Below are positions 21,524 to 32,243 of a DNA stretch of 51,306 nucleotides, piece by piece. Source of the DNA: Actinomortierella ambigua (Eukaryota; Mortierellomycota; Mortierellomycetes; Mortierellales; Mortierellaceae); assembly GCA_016098155.1 (NCBI GenBank), contig JAAAJB010000232.1, positions 1-51,306 of the forward strand. The letters run 5' to 3'. Position 1 is the first letter of the stretch. Each line of letters begins with the position of its first letter. The notes beneath the pieces were generated by a model. That model was given only the letters and a program-made list of their open reading frames with translations, was not told the DNA's origin and did no database searches. The position numbers were made by a program, and so were the translations under genes.

Positions 21524-22889
21524 TTAGTACTTGATGGGCGCAATACCGATGCGAGCCTGTCCTTGGTCAAAGACGCAATAGTTGTTCTTGATGAAGACAT
21601 CGCCCAGGATCCAGAGACTTTCCGAGCCGTCTTGGATGCCCGAATAGCACCTGTCAGAGCTGATGTTGTCATAGGCCAGATCCGCAAATGGCACATCAAA
21701 GAATTTACCACCCATCTTGAACGACACTTTTCCCGAAGACCCCGAGTTTTGCAGCGAGCATGGCACCGTCCAACCGTCAGCGGTCTTGCTTGCGCCAGGG
21801 ACAGAGCTGTGGATGGCCATGGCCGTCGCAGAGTCGACAATCACCAATGTTGTGCCGGTATCGATGATGCCCTGCGACCTCTTGCCCAACGACTTGGTGT
21901 TGACATTAACACCCTCGATGGCGACTTGCCAGTAAGTCTGTTTCGAGAGCGGCACATAGGTCAGAGGGCCCGTGTAATGTGCGTTGTTGATTCCGCCAAA
22001 CAGGTACTCGCCATTGACACCACCATTGCCGCGCACCGATGGCAGGAAGACCGAGAAGATCGGCTGCGATAGTAGATTGGCCGCCATGGCGTTGTCCATA
22101 AACGTCGTGACAGTCTCCACGGAATGGAGCGAGTTGAATCCCAAGCCGAACAGACCATCCTCGGGTGACGTTATAAACTCATCCGACTCCTCTGTGGATA
22201 GGCCCACCGCCTGTCGGACAGAAATGCCTCCCACACTAACAATGTCCGACCCCAAGAAGCCTGATGCATACGACCCATCGCCGTACTCAATCTGCCAGGC
22301 GCGGCCGTCGTACTTGAAGGTCGAAGACTTGGACGAGTCGAACTGGGTATGTCCCACACAGGCTGATGTTGAGCAGTTGGTTGATGCGAACCAGGTGTCG
22401 GACGAGCCAGTATCAAAGTTCATCTTCAGTGTTTGACCCGGAGTGCCTACTGTGATAGTACCATAGTACTACAAGATGGAGAAGAGAAGATGTTCATTTG
22501 TTTAGCTGCTGCTGGCCTCCACTTGCACCCTCATCCAATGAACGGTCATTGATTCATATTCGAACAGAACAACATAAAGGCGGCCGATGCCAAATAAAAA
22601 AGGGTACCTCAACATCTCGGGGATGGTTCATCACTGGAACGGTGCCAGAGGAGCCAGCGGCATTGCGGAGGTGACTGAGGAACTGGAAACGATGGGTGAG
22701 CTGCAAGGCAGGATAGCGCTTGTTGAGCATGGTCAGTTCGGCACGAGTATTCTGCTTGAAATTCTTGTTACGCTCAAGACTAACGCTGAAGCCACGAGGA
22801 GGCGGAGATGTCTTGGAAACTGTGGCAGGCAGAGCCGAGGCGATGGAAAGAATGGCCGTGGCTACGGTGAAGAAGGAGGCGATCTTCAT
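21524..22889 (-). CDS. Secreted pepsin-type aspartic protease, copy 1
   Basis: Two exons, 22889-22608 and 22468-21524, with a 139-base intron in phase 0 (donor GTACCC, acceptor TTGTAG). The product is 408 residues, usual for a fungal A1 prepro-enzyme. A signal peptide is visible (MKIASFFTVATAILSIASA), followed by a basic propeptide with an RYPAL-like block. The mature enzyme has both catalytic motifs: FDTGSS (Asp113) and IIDTGTT (Asp297), with the flap YGDGS between. The first disulfide loop is present (NCSTSAC, Cys126/131), as is the second pair (VPCSL … RCYSG). It ends IGIAPIKY. It is a sister of copy 2 at 24851-26217, with the same intron position and an exon 1 of exactly the same length. 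The role is probably extracellular protein digestion at acid pH. Confidence 0.95.
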
Positions 22890-24850
22890 TTTCAATGAGT
22901 GGTAGTAGTAGTTGTAGTAGTACTTGGTTTTATTCCCGGAAAGTTGGCTGAGGAGGTAGTGCTTGATGTTCGACAATCAGGTACTGAATCCGGGGGGAAA
23001 CCCATGGGATTTATACGGTTTTTTTTTCTTGACAGGCTTGTTCCTGGAACGAAGCCGATTTGGTGACGGTACTGTCGCAGTAGCAGTTGGGCGCAAGCTC
23101 TCTCGCCCGTTTAATGTCGCTCCTGGGAAAACTTACAGGTTTTTGAATGGATGACACACTGAAAACAAATTCTCGAGCACATATTGTTAATTGATTGGGC
23201 AAGCAGGCTCAAAAGGAAGGGGCGAGGCAAAGGAGATTCATTTCAAGTAACGTTAACGGCTCAGTCCATCAATGAAGCCAAGCAGTAAAAAAAAAAGGCA
23301 GCAGCATACAGCACGACAAGAAAGGGGCGGGAAGGGTCGACCCATGGGAGCAGCACTACCTCGGTGACGGCGTGGTGTCCCTCCATAGGGCGCCATGAAA
23401 AAACACACAAAAAAAAGCAGTGACAGTTCCATTGTTACGAATGAGCGACTCGCCCTTGAGAGTTGCTCTCTACAAATACTACATATCGAGACGGCTGTCG
23501 TCAGCAACATAGGGATTCATGAGGATGTCAGGCTTTCTACACTACTGCTTTTCCAACAATCCAAGAAAATGATTGGCCGGTAATGGCGGAACGGTTCAAG
23601 TCTTTTGAACCCCTGCTTACGGCCATCTACCTTGCTGGGGAATGTGTATCGTAGATTCCCACGGCGAAGTCCAGATGACAAAATAGCATGCGGGCAGTAA
23701 CCGGGTTGGCTTTGTGGGAAGTACTTTTTCTTTCTTCCCGCGGTAGGTTAGGGAATTGCACCTCGGGACGTGCGCAAGAAATGAGCGAGCTGGCGACCTT
23801 GTTACAGCCCAATGAGTTAGAGAGTGTTGTTGGCCAATGGCTGTTTCGGAAATTTGGCGCGCCACGGACGAGCTGCGTCGAGTCCACTTTTAGATGCGTA
23901 TCCTGTATAGCCATTTCGATACCAAAATAAGGAATGAGTCGGGTTGCCAAGTCCTTGTGTTCTCCTGGTTCTTCGGTTTGTTCACTAATCTGTCTATCTA
24001 GTCTTCTATGGTCCACACCCCACGGAACCCCTCCGTTTGGCTCACTGTCACAAAAAGGATGGACCAATGTAAAGTACGAAACGCTCTGATAATGAGGATG
24101 GCGTAGGGAAACATGGTCGCGCGTCAAAACTGTATTGGTCTGTCGGGTCGCTCTGTGCAAGTTGATCCAGTCAGGCGCTAAACAGACGGGCAATCGTGAT
24201 CAGTCCTATTAGTGGCGAGAAAACGATGCGAAACTACGAAACTGCTGGAGAAGGTGGCAAAAAGTCGAAAGAGGATCCTGGAAGGTCGCTTCGCGGTGCA
24301 GGTGGTGATATGTTGTGGCGACAACGAATTGATGCTTTCGTCGGTGCTACTCTGATCACGTTGCGCTTATTCTTGCTGGTTGTACTTGCATTCCAATAGT
24401 AGCGGTTATATTGTTGCCTGCTTGTAGGTTCTCAAAGAAATTTCGACTTGCACAGATGATCGTCCAGATCCAAGTGGTTGAGCACAAAATAAGAGTGAAG
24501 GGGTGAGTACAAGCTTTATCATCATTGTATCATACGATTGTGCAATCACAGTGCACAACTCCCTTCCTCAACTGAAGCAACCTCCGACTACAATTGACCC
24601 GATCCCAAAGGAGCCTCCATTTGTCGCGCATCACCTGTGTTCACCTGCTCCTGATTAGCCCACATTCCGACCTCTGCTCATTTCTCCAACCACATACTTA
24701 CATATTATTTATATATGATAAAAATATTCTGGAGAGAATTCCCTTCCAGAGAATAGAATGGAACGGGGAGTAGCAAGGTGTGTTGGATCAAACCCCCCTC
24801 CTTTCAAGGCAAACTTTTCCACAAATCTCGAAAACACGACAACAAAAGTC
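22890..24850. other. Intergenic between the two aspartic protease copies
   Basis: Contains the promoter of copy 1, which shares blocks with the copy 2 promoter: ggtgacggcgtggtgt occurs at 23363-23378 and again at 26623-26638, and weaker similarity runs near 23035-23110 versus 26335-26400. The rest (about 23600-24700) shows no supported gene. Confidence 0.55.
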
Positions 24851-26217
24851 TTAGTACTTGATAGGTGCAATACCGATGCGAGCCAGGCCTTGATCAAAGA
24901 CGCAATAGTTGTTCTTGAGAAAGGCATTTCCCAGGATCCAGTGCTTATTGCTGCCACCTTGGATGCCCGACTGACACATAGTATGACCCACGGGAGTAGT
25001 GACCAGATCCACCAATGGCACGTCAAAATATTTGCCACCCATCTTGAACGACATTTTGCCCGTCGGCTCCGTCTCTAGCAGTGAGCAAGGCACTGCCCAA
25101 CCTGCCTCTGTCATGGCCGCGCCGGGAATTTCGCTATGAATCGCATATGCCGTGGCGGTGTCGACCAACACCAAAGCCGTGCCGGTGTCGATGATGCCCT
25201 CCTGCGATCTGATCCCCAACGATTGATTGTTGAACAAAATGTCTTCGACCTCGATCACCCAATGATCCGGTTGCGTGATCGGGACATAGGTCAACTCGCC
25301 CGAGTAGTGCTTGTGGTTGATGCCACCAAACAGGACCTCGCCCCTGAGACCTCCGTCTCTGGCACGCGCCGGCGGTAAGTAGATTGAGAAGACTGGCTGG
25401 ACTAGCGCCTCGGCCTGAATGGCATTCTCTATGAACGACTTCCTTCCATCCACCCCATGGATGGGGCTCAAACCCAAGCCAAGAGTGCCATCCGCAGGTG
25501 AAATCTGAGCGCGGGCTGACTCATCCATGGATAGGTCCACCGCCTGTCGGACGGAAATACCACATACTTTGACAATATCCGATCCCAAAAAGTCCAACAC
25601 GGAAGACCCATCACCATATTGGAATTTCAATAGGTGGAGGTCCTCCTGGAACGTCGTTGATTTGGACGCGTCGAACCTGAGGTGCAGCTCCTGGGCCGGT
25701 GCATTGTAGTTGGTCGACGAGAGCCAGATATCGGATGAGCCAGTGTCAAAGTTCATCTTGAGTGCTTGACCTGGAGTACCTACTTGCACAGTGGCGTAGT
25801 ACTGGCACAGGGATCGGAAGATTTTTAATATTCATTCAATTAGTCTTTTGGTCTTCACTCTTTCTCTTTCTCTCTCCCCCTCCCCTTCAAATATATCATT
25901 AGCATTTCATGAAGACTGATAATAAAAGGCAGTACCTCAACCTCTCTGAGGTACGTCGCCACTGGAATGGGGCCAGAGGTGTCAGTATCATTGGGGAGGT
26001 GGTTGAGAAAATCAAAGTGATTGCTGAGCCCCAAGGAAGGGTAACGCTGGTTGAGCACGATCAGTTCTGCGCGAGTATCACGCTTGTAATTCTTGTTATG
26101 GGTCAGGCCAACGCTGAAGCCACTGGGAGGCGGGTATGTCTTGGAAACTGGAGCAGGCAGAGCCGAGGTAACGGCAAGAATGGCCGTGGCTACGGTGATG
26201 AAGTTGGTGATCCTCAT
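24851..26217 (-). CDS. Secreted pepsin-type aspartic protease, copy 2
   Basis: Two exons, 26217-25936 and 25801-24851, with a 134-base intron at the same place and phase as in copy 1. The product is 410 residues. The signal peptide is MRITNFITVATAILAVTSA. The catalytic motifs FDTGSS (Asp113) and IIDTGTA (Asp299) and the flap YGDGS are intact, so activity is expected. Unlike copy 1, the first disulfide loop is gone: where copy 1 has NCSTSAC, this protein has NYNAPAQ. A new unpaired Cys appears in VKVCGISV. The second disulfide (VPCSLL … TMCQSG) is kept. Both ends align closely with copy 1 (RIGIAPIKY), so this is a tandem duplicate that has since diverged, perhaps in specificity or stability. 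Confidence 0.94.
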
Positions 26218-26984
26218 TCTTAGTGAGTGGTGGTTGTTTAGACAAGTAGGGTGGGGATGCAGGGCCTGTCGACAAACAGGCCCAAAGGCCATGGATTTTA
26301 TACCAGGGGTCACTGTTGTTCAGGTGCACAAGTAGGTATGTTCTGGAATGAGGCGAATCGGTTACGACAATGACGCAGTAGCACCCGAAGGTGAGCTCTC
26401 CCACTCTTCTGAGAAATCTTCAGGTCCTTGAAAGAAAGCTGCACCGAAGGTAAGGTATTGAGCAAGTCTATTTGGTGGATCATGCAAGCTTGCCAAATGG
26501 AGAGAGTGGTTCATAGTAAGAATCATATCGAAGAAAAAAAATAACGGTCAGAGGTGAGGCAGTAATTCAGTAGCGACGAGCAACATGGGAAGAGGAGGAC
26601 GTCTAGGATGCATCTGAATTCTGGTGACGGCGTGGTGTGTTCTTCAATAAGGCGATATGAAGAAAGAGACATTGCTACTTACCGTCGACGATTGCTCTCA
26701 GCACCTTATTTCGATGCATCATAGTTCGAGAAAACGAGTGGTCGATTACAGTGGAGCGCTCCGAGTATGCACGGATACTGCCTGCGGTCTATCTACGTTT
26801 CTGAGGAGACGCGGACCGGCATAGTCTCTTCGTGTCACCTGACCCAGCCACGTGCCAAATTTGGCAGCACGAAAGTTCTTTTTTGTTCCCCGAACAGAAC
26901 AAACGCTCGAACCACTTCTCTCTCATTGCCACACTTTCGACATCCGCAACCCTTTCCACCATACCATTGGCACAAGACAGAAAC
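26218..26984. other. Intergenic: promoter of protease copy 2
   Basis: Carries the duplicated upstream blocks shared with protease copy 1 (see 26623-26638). The right-hand part may be the promoter of the decayed coiled-coil ORF. No gene is seen. Confidence 0.5.
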
Positions 26985-28232
26985 ATGTTGAACCGACAAA
27001 AGAACCCAAGTTCACCCAGGTACTCCTCTCTCTACATCATTAACATCACTACGAGACAATGAATTTCAGGTGGACACTTCATTCTAACCATTCATGACCC
27101 TTTTTGTTTGTTTATATTATTGGTGTAACACAAATAGTCCTTCGGAGACTTTCGACACAAACCAGCTCTACGTTGAGCTACCGACGAGCAAGAAGGACAG
27201 CGACGAGGCGACAGTCGTGTTAGGGCTCCAGTCACATATTCAACTCCTGCAAGAAACAGCTAACGGTCACCAGCGCGAGGTCGAGCGTGTCCTGCACTTG
27301 CTCGCACAAGCCGAGAAACGCTATGAGGAGCAGGTCAAGATTACCGAGGCGTTGAAGAGACAGATGGCGCAGTGGTCAACGTGGCTGCAAGCAGCTCCTT
27401 GCGCAGCGACCACCGCCTCGAGTACACAACCTCCACCTCCCAAGGCAGTGGTCTGACTAGATGACGACCATGGAGAACCCGAAAATACAGGTGCAGCGAC
27501 AAGAAGCAAGCTCCCGTCAAGCTGACTTGCTACTTAAGAGCTTCCGATGTTGTCCATAGACTGTGCTCCTCCAGTGGTACGCGAGGAAGCAATGCTTGTG
27601 GAGGAACTCTCCGCCTTACTTTATTCTGCCATTTCTTGCAAGCCAGACACAATGAGCGATGCCATTTCCGCCACCAGGCGCGCCAGCGCAGCTGGCCTAC
27701 CTCATGCCACAGCAACCACCGCTACCAGCATTAGCGGCTCGTTTGTTGGCGCATCTGATGCCTCGGTGATGCAGGAGCTAGAGCAGTCCGCGCTGAAGCC
27801 TGAGGAGATAGAGGAGGAGGTCAACGAAGAGGTAGACGAATGAGGCGATGACGACGTTGTTGAGGAGGATGACAACAAGCAAGTAGGAGAAATGCTGGGA
27901 GGTCAAAGACGAGGAAGCTCACTCTATCGACGGCAGCAACGCAGCAGCCTTGACATCTTATTCCGCCAAAGACATTTATGCGCTATCGTCACTCGCCATC
28001 CAGCTGCTGAGAGTAAGGGCGGCAACAGAATGTCTGCCTCGCAACCTCATCTTCTCGTTGCTGAAAGTGTGGAGGACTCTGCATCTGTGGCATCAGCCAG
28101 ACGCTTGTCTACACCTGAGAACCTTGGCCATGCTCCCAAAAAGATCCGTCTTTGGGGTGGTCTTGCTTGTCGTGGCACCAACTGCTCAAGTCATCAACAT
28201 GGGAGCGACAACAAAAAAAAAAAAAATTAAAA
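26985..28232 (+). pseudogene. Decayed coiled-coil/acidic-tail gene
   Basis: A plausible first exon (26985-27019, starting MLNRQKNPSS) splices with good GT-AG signals to 27138 and reads SPSETFDTNQLYVELP, then a coiled-coil helix (LLQETANGHQREVERVLHLL…) up to a TGA at 27456. The same frame is clearly coding-like after the stop, but contains further stops (TGA, TAA) before 27547. It reopens as an Ala/Ser-rich then very acidic stretch (EEIEEEVNEEVDE), meets another TGA at about 27843, and continues acidic (GDDDVVEEDD). Beyond 27900 the coding look jumps between frames. I recognise no family. If only the first part is used, a 117-residue protein (26985-27456) would be made. The repeated CGA/CAA-like codons turned to stops suggest C-to-T decay. 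Confidence 0.45.
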
Positions 28233-28449
28233 CAGCATGGGAGCGACAAGAAAACAACAGAAAAAATAAAGCATAAAAATTATTTTTTTTGACAAACTAG
28301 CGTGAAAACGGCAATAATTATTTCAGTAGTGTGACGGGATCCTACAACGGTTGGTGGACCTTGCGAAGCAAGTTATCCTTTAGCTCTGCTTGCCACGGCA
28401 ATCGAACATTTGCTGATCCTGCTGTTCAGTGTATTTTTTTTTGTTTGGC

Positions 28450-30177
28450 TCAAATTGTGTTGGTGAACGTGTGCTCAATATGAGTAAATGCAGACTTGTT
28501 GGCCGTGGCAATGTAGCTTGACATGTCGGCTGCAAGGCTTTCCAATTCTTTGTTGAGCTGACGATTGTCAATGATTGGTATAGAGCTTGTGCCAGGTGAA
28601 TACAGGCCGATCATGGCATCCATTGTTGAGGCAATCTTTGTATCACCACACTGTGCTCGACATTCCTTCAGCATGCTGAGATCAAGTCTTGCTTCCTTTC
28701 CTTCCTTGATAACATCCATGGCGATGGCTTTGAACAGGGATCCTGTCGCTGCTCCACTTCCAGGCTGTGATTGATCGAAGTTCGCGAGGGTAAAAACTGA
28801 GTATGGCTGGCTGACATGATATCTTGTAAGATACCCAGAAGCCCGACATAACGAATAAGTCGATGCGTCGTGAAATTTTGAACGTAGCTGACGCAGTTGG
28901 TAGAGAATACTCCGTTTGGAAACCGTCCATGCATTTTTGTCGCGCGCAAGGTCAAAGGCAGACTCAACAGATTCCAAGTCCAAAAAAACTCTAATAGCTT
29001 TTGAATCTTCAGCGGTGGTAAGTTGGAAGGTTGTTGTAGATCCTCCGACAGAGCCTATTCCTAAAGTATCCAAACGAAGGCAAGACGTCACCAGCACGTT
29101 GCATGACTGTGTCCCAATGACAAGCCTTGGTCCATCCGAGGCAGACATGGTCGTGGGCCAAACCTCCTCGTAGCGCGTGCCAATGATCGGTGGAAGAGAA
29201 GTAGATGTTGGTACGCCCTTTTTGACCGATGAAAGCTCCCGATGAGCATCTACTGATTTCGTTCTTCCATATGACTCACACGTGTTGAGAATGACAGCTG
29301 TTCCACTGTTGCATTGAAGTAGAATCGAGCCAGCAAGGACTAGCGCACAGGCAAAGCGATACTGAGGGTTCAAATCCCAGTCCTCATTCAGTAAGTCAGA
29401 AACAGACTTGTTGATCTCGACGAACCGTCGTGTTTGCAAAACACTTGCATACGGTGACATGGAAAGTAATGTGTCCAAGCCGGGAGAGGAAATAGGACGA
29501 CAGACCGTACATCTTGTGTCTTGCTCAAGCCTTTTTTTCTTGAAATACAATGTGGCCGTGGAAATCTTTGCAATAACATTGGGACGCCCAAGGAAGTTTT
29601 GTTCGTTACCAAGAGAGTCGTTGAGAGCAAAGGGGACTAAACCCCATGCCTCCGCCATGACCAGCGTCTTTTTCATATCAGCTTCTGGGCAATGACTTTG
29701 TTCACAAGCATAAAGAACAGCTTCGTCGTGGCTGCATTTTTTTGGTGCTTGCTCTAAACTCTGATCAAGCTGAAATGATGGAGTTGCGATTGTTATTGCC
29801 ACCGGCGCGAGTGAAACATGCTCCTTCAGTTCCATGGTGCCTGAATCAGTGGACTTGGTACAATCAGCTTCCAAACGATGATCCTGTAGATCTCGTGGGC
29901 CACTTGTGTCGCCGACATTGTCCACCAAAATAGGTACTCGATTCCTGGTGCATTTTTGACTTTGTAAATGCCTCCTGCAGCCAGATTTGCCTTGGAATGT
30001 GAGTGGACATGACGGGCATTGGAAGACGCCTTTGACCCGACTGATAATAATTGTCTCTTGAGATCCCTGCTCACTCTGCACAGTGACCTTGAGTTCAGCT
30101 GAGTGGACATCCAGAACATGAGCACGTTTTTGTTCAGACGACGAAAAAGTTCGATCGCATTCTTTACAATTGAACAT
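28450..30177 (-). CDS. Orphan C2H2 zinc-finger protein
   Basis: An open frame of 575 residues from ATG 30177. The N-terminus has one classic C2H2 finger (CKECDRTFSSSEQKRAHVLD, then VH; C-x2-C-x12-H-x4-H) and a second divergent one (CPSCPLTFQGKSGCRRHL, then QSQKC) in which the last ligand is Cys. The remaining about 480 residues are a conserved-looking globular region without a domain I recognise. It has a CxxC pair (TRCTVCRP) and hydrophobic patches such as YRFACALVLAGSILLQC. A good acceptor (TCTCTAG at about 30188) sits 10 bases upstream of the ATG and a strong donor (ACG|GTAAGA) at 30255-30253, so an upstream exon made of the minisatellite may precede it. It may bind nucleic acid; a mobile-element origin is possible but not shown. 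Confidence 0.6.
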   Translation of the reverse strand: MFNCKECDRTFSSSEQKRAHVLDVHSAELKVTVQSEQGSQETIIISRVKGVFQCPSCPLTFQGKSGCRRHLQSQKCTRNRVPILVDNVGDTSGPRDLQDHRLEADCTKSTDSGTMELKEHVSLAPVAITIATPSFQLDQSLEQAPKKCSHDEAVLYACEQSHCPEADMKKTLVMAEAWGLVPFALNDSLGNEQNFLGRPNVIAKISTATLYFKKKRLEQDTRCTVCRPISSPGLDTLLSMSPYASVLQTRRFVEINKSVSDLLNEDWDLNPQYRFACALVLAGSILLQCNSGTAVILNTCESYGRTKSVDAHRELSSVKKGVPTSTSLPPIIGTRYEEVWPTTMSASDGPRLVIGTQSCNVLVTSCLRLDTLGIGSVGGSTTTFQLTTAEDSKAIRVFLDLESVESAFDLARDKNAWTVSKRSILYQLRQLRSKFHDASTYSLCRASGYLTRYHVSQPYSVFTLANFDQSQPGSGAATGSLFKAIAMDVIKEGKEARLDLSMLKECRAQCGDTKIASTMDAMIGLYSPGTSSIPIIDNRQLNKELESLAADMSSYIATANKSAFTHIEHTFTNTI

Positions 30178-30261
30178 GTCGTTAGCACTAGAGAAAACAA
30201 TGATGAGTAAGCAGCAAGTAAACGATATAACACTTTATTCTGCAATTTTCTTACCGTAGAG

Positions 30262-30527
30262 AGGGTGATGGGCGAGCTGGGGAGGGTGATGGGCGAGCTG
30301 GGGAGGGTGATGGGCGAACGCGAGAGGGTGNNNNNNNNNNNNNNNNNNNNNNNNNNNNNNNNNNNNNNNNNNNNNNNNNNNNNNNNNNNNNNNNNNNNNN
30401 NNNNNNNNNNNNNNNNNNNNNNNNNGGAGGGTGATGGGCGAACGCGAGAGGGTGATGGGCGAACGCGAGAGGGTGATGGGCGAGCTGGGGAGGGTGATGG
30501 GCGAGCTGGGGAGGGTGATGGGCGAGC
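30262..30527. repeat. 21-bp minisatellite with two unit types, interrupted by an N gap
   Basis: Unit starts at 30262, 30283, 30304 and 30325 show a strict 21-base period, resuming at about 30428 after the N run. Units share the core agggtgatgggcga and differ at the end (gctgggg or acgcgag). On the minus strand every unit encodes a heptad (ARPSPSP or VRPSPSR) with no stops. The phase before and after the gap differs from a whole number of units by about two bases, so the N run length is probably an estimate. Confidence 0.9.
30331..30425. other. Assembly gap (95 N) inside the minisatellite
   Basis: Unresolved bases directly within the tandem array. The true array is probably longer than shown. 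Confidence 0.95.
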
Positions 30528-30591
30528 TTTATTTCCATTCAGAGTAAGTGCAATCAACCTTTATTTCCCTTCAGAGTAGGCACATTCAAAC
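30528..30591. repeat. Imperfect 32-bp direct repeat
   Basis: Two adjacent copies (30528-30559 and 30560-30591) share tttatttcc.ttcagagta followed by a similar tail. They border the minisatellite on the side of the Crinkler-like gene. Confidence 0.7.
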
Positions 30592-30786
30592 TTTTGCTAC
30601 TGTGCACATCTCATCGTCGACTTTCCCACCCCAATCCTCATCTTATATACCCCGTACTCTTTTCCCGCTTACCTTTGCCACTCCTTCCTTCTTCAATCAA
30701 TCTCTCTTCCTCCTTTCTCTCTTTCTTTCATCATCCTTCTCTATTTCGCCCCCTCTTTTGCACCCATTTTCCAATCAATGCTCCAC

Positions 30787-32191
30787 ATGACCACAAGCAC
30801 CCTCAGTCTCTTTGTCTTGTTGATGGAGAGGCTACCTCCAACGCGTTTTCTGTCAAGATTGTCTCAAATGGCACCGTCGACGACCTAAAGGACCTCATAA
30901 GGCCAAGATTCCTGACACGTTTAACGGAGTTGATGCGAAAGACCTCACCCTCTGGCGCGTCTCACACCCCGTCATCGCGGCCAACAAGCATAATCCAGTT
31001 CTCTTGAGCGCGATTGATTCAACAACGGAGCTTGATCCTACCGACGACATTGCCGATGTCTTCACCCAAACACCTCCCAAGAAAACAATCCACATCATCG
31101 TCCAGCGCCCTCCTCAAGGTAATGAGACGCGTCTTTTTGTCTTGCTGACTGATGCCCCCATCTTGAGCTTATTCACTCCGCTAACTTTATTTTCTCTCTC
31201 TGCTCCGTTTCTAGTCCATGCCCCTGTTCCAACTCGCTCACTGACACCAACAGGCTACCAAACCGACTCTCGTCCCAACACACCGCCATCTGGTAAGCAT
31301 GAGTGGTGTCATTTTGGCCCTGCTGCTGATTTTTTTTCTTGATCATGGTCTGAACGATTCTCTTTTTTTTTTTCTCATGCACTAGGCGACCTCCATGCGG
31401 ACATCAAAAGGATCAGGGACAAGTTTTTTGCTCCCGAATCAAAACATGCCGAGTTTCTCGACAGCTATGTCCAGGGAAAAAGGTCGCTACCAAAAACAGA
31501 GGATGGTTTGCGCGGTCTACCAAAGGTTCTGCGTCGAGGCGCGGTCGAGTCAGAGGAAGCACAGCCAAGTCTGCTGTTTTTAGACCTTCCTGAGCCTCCA
31601 TCAAGTGGTGACGATCCAATTCCCGAGAGATTCAGGCCCAACATTCTTTTGGGCGTGCTAGAGACAATGAAGGCACAGGACCTGCCTGTTTTCGGCGTCA
31701 GGTGAGTTCTCAAGCCTAGTTTGCAAAAGATAACGCTCGTCCTACTAGTTTGCATTATCTAACATGTCCAATTGCACTCTTTGTACTTTAGTGGGTGCGG
31801 CAAGACGAGAAGTATGATTGAGATGCTCTACCTTCAGTGGGGATTCTACTTCAACGCGTCAAACAAGGATTTCGGTTCAGACGATCTTTGTCGCCTGTCT
31901 GAATTCATCGATAGCAACATAGGACTGGATTCAGCAAATATCAACACCCGCTTTGCCAAAAATGCTGCTATGTTGCTCTTCCTCTCGCGTCTATTGATCC
32001 TCGGCTTCTGTTTGAGCGTCCCAGGCTGTCGCAGCACGTTCTCGAGCGCAAGATGGGCCTTGCCCCAAGTTTGTCCTCACATGTTCAAAGATGTTTTTTT
32101 TTCAAAAGCAAGTTTTCTGAGAGATATGGTACAAATGGAGGAGAGAAAACACAGCTTGCAAAGAATGCAAGCAGAGAAAATAGCTTCCTGA
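30787..32191 (+). pseudogene. Crinkler (CRN)-type gene with P-loop NTPase module, broken
   Basis: Four exons with good GT-AG introns: 30787-31118, 31215-31292, 31386-31701 and 31792-32191. The first exon carries the Crinkler/SSK1-type N-terminal domain (around LVDGEATSNAF, then TVDDLKDLI, and the hallmark alternation of short charged helices), but its reading frame is broken twice by apparent single-base losses, near 30812 and near 30898. Downstream exons are in phase. They lead into a P-loop (SGCGKTRS), split by the third intron, followed by a helical NTPase-like region (LCRLSEFIDSNIGLDSANIN). The frame stops early at 32191 after a Phe-rich slip at about 32095, while complete family members continue. 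CRN proteins are host-interaction or self/non-self effectors in oomycetes and some fungi. This copy is probably inactive. No repaired sequence is given. Confidence 0.72.
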
Positions 32192-32243
32192 AAAAAAAAA
32201 AAGGGTTTTTGGGGTCGGGGACAAAGTCCTCTCACTTGTTTTT

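Noticed and set aside
23627..24193. Minus-strand ORF of 188 residues between the proteases
   Set aside because: No domain or codon pattern; lies in duplicated promoter flank and intergenic sequence.
29360..29385. tRNA-like T-arm (gggttcaaatccc)
   Set aside because: It lies inside the coding frame of the C2H2 protein and no D-arm, anticodon arm or acceptor stem accompanies it.
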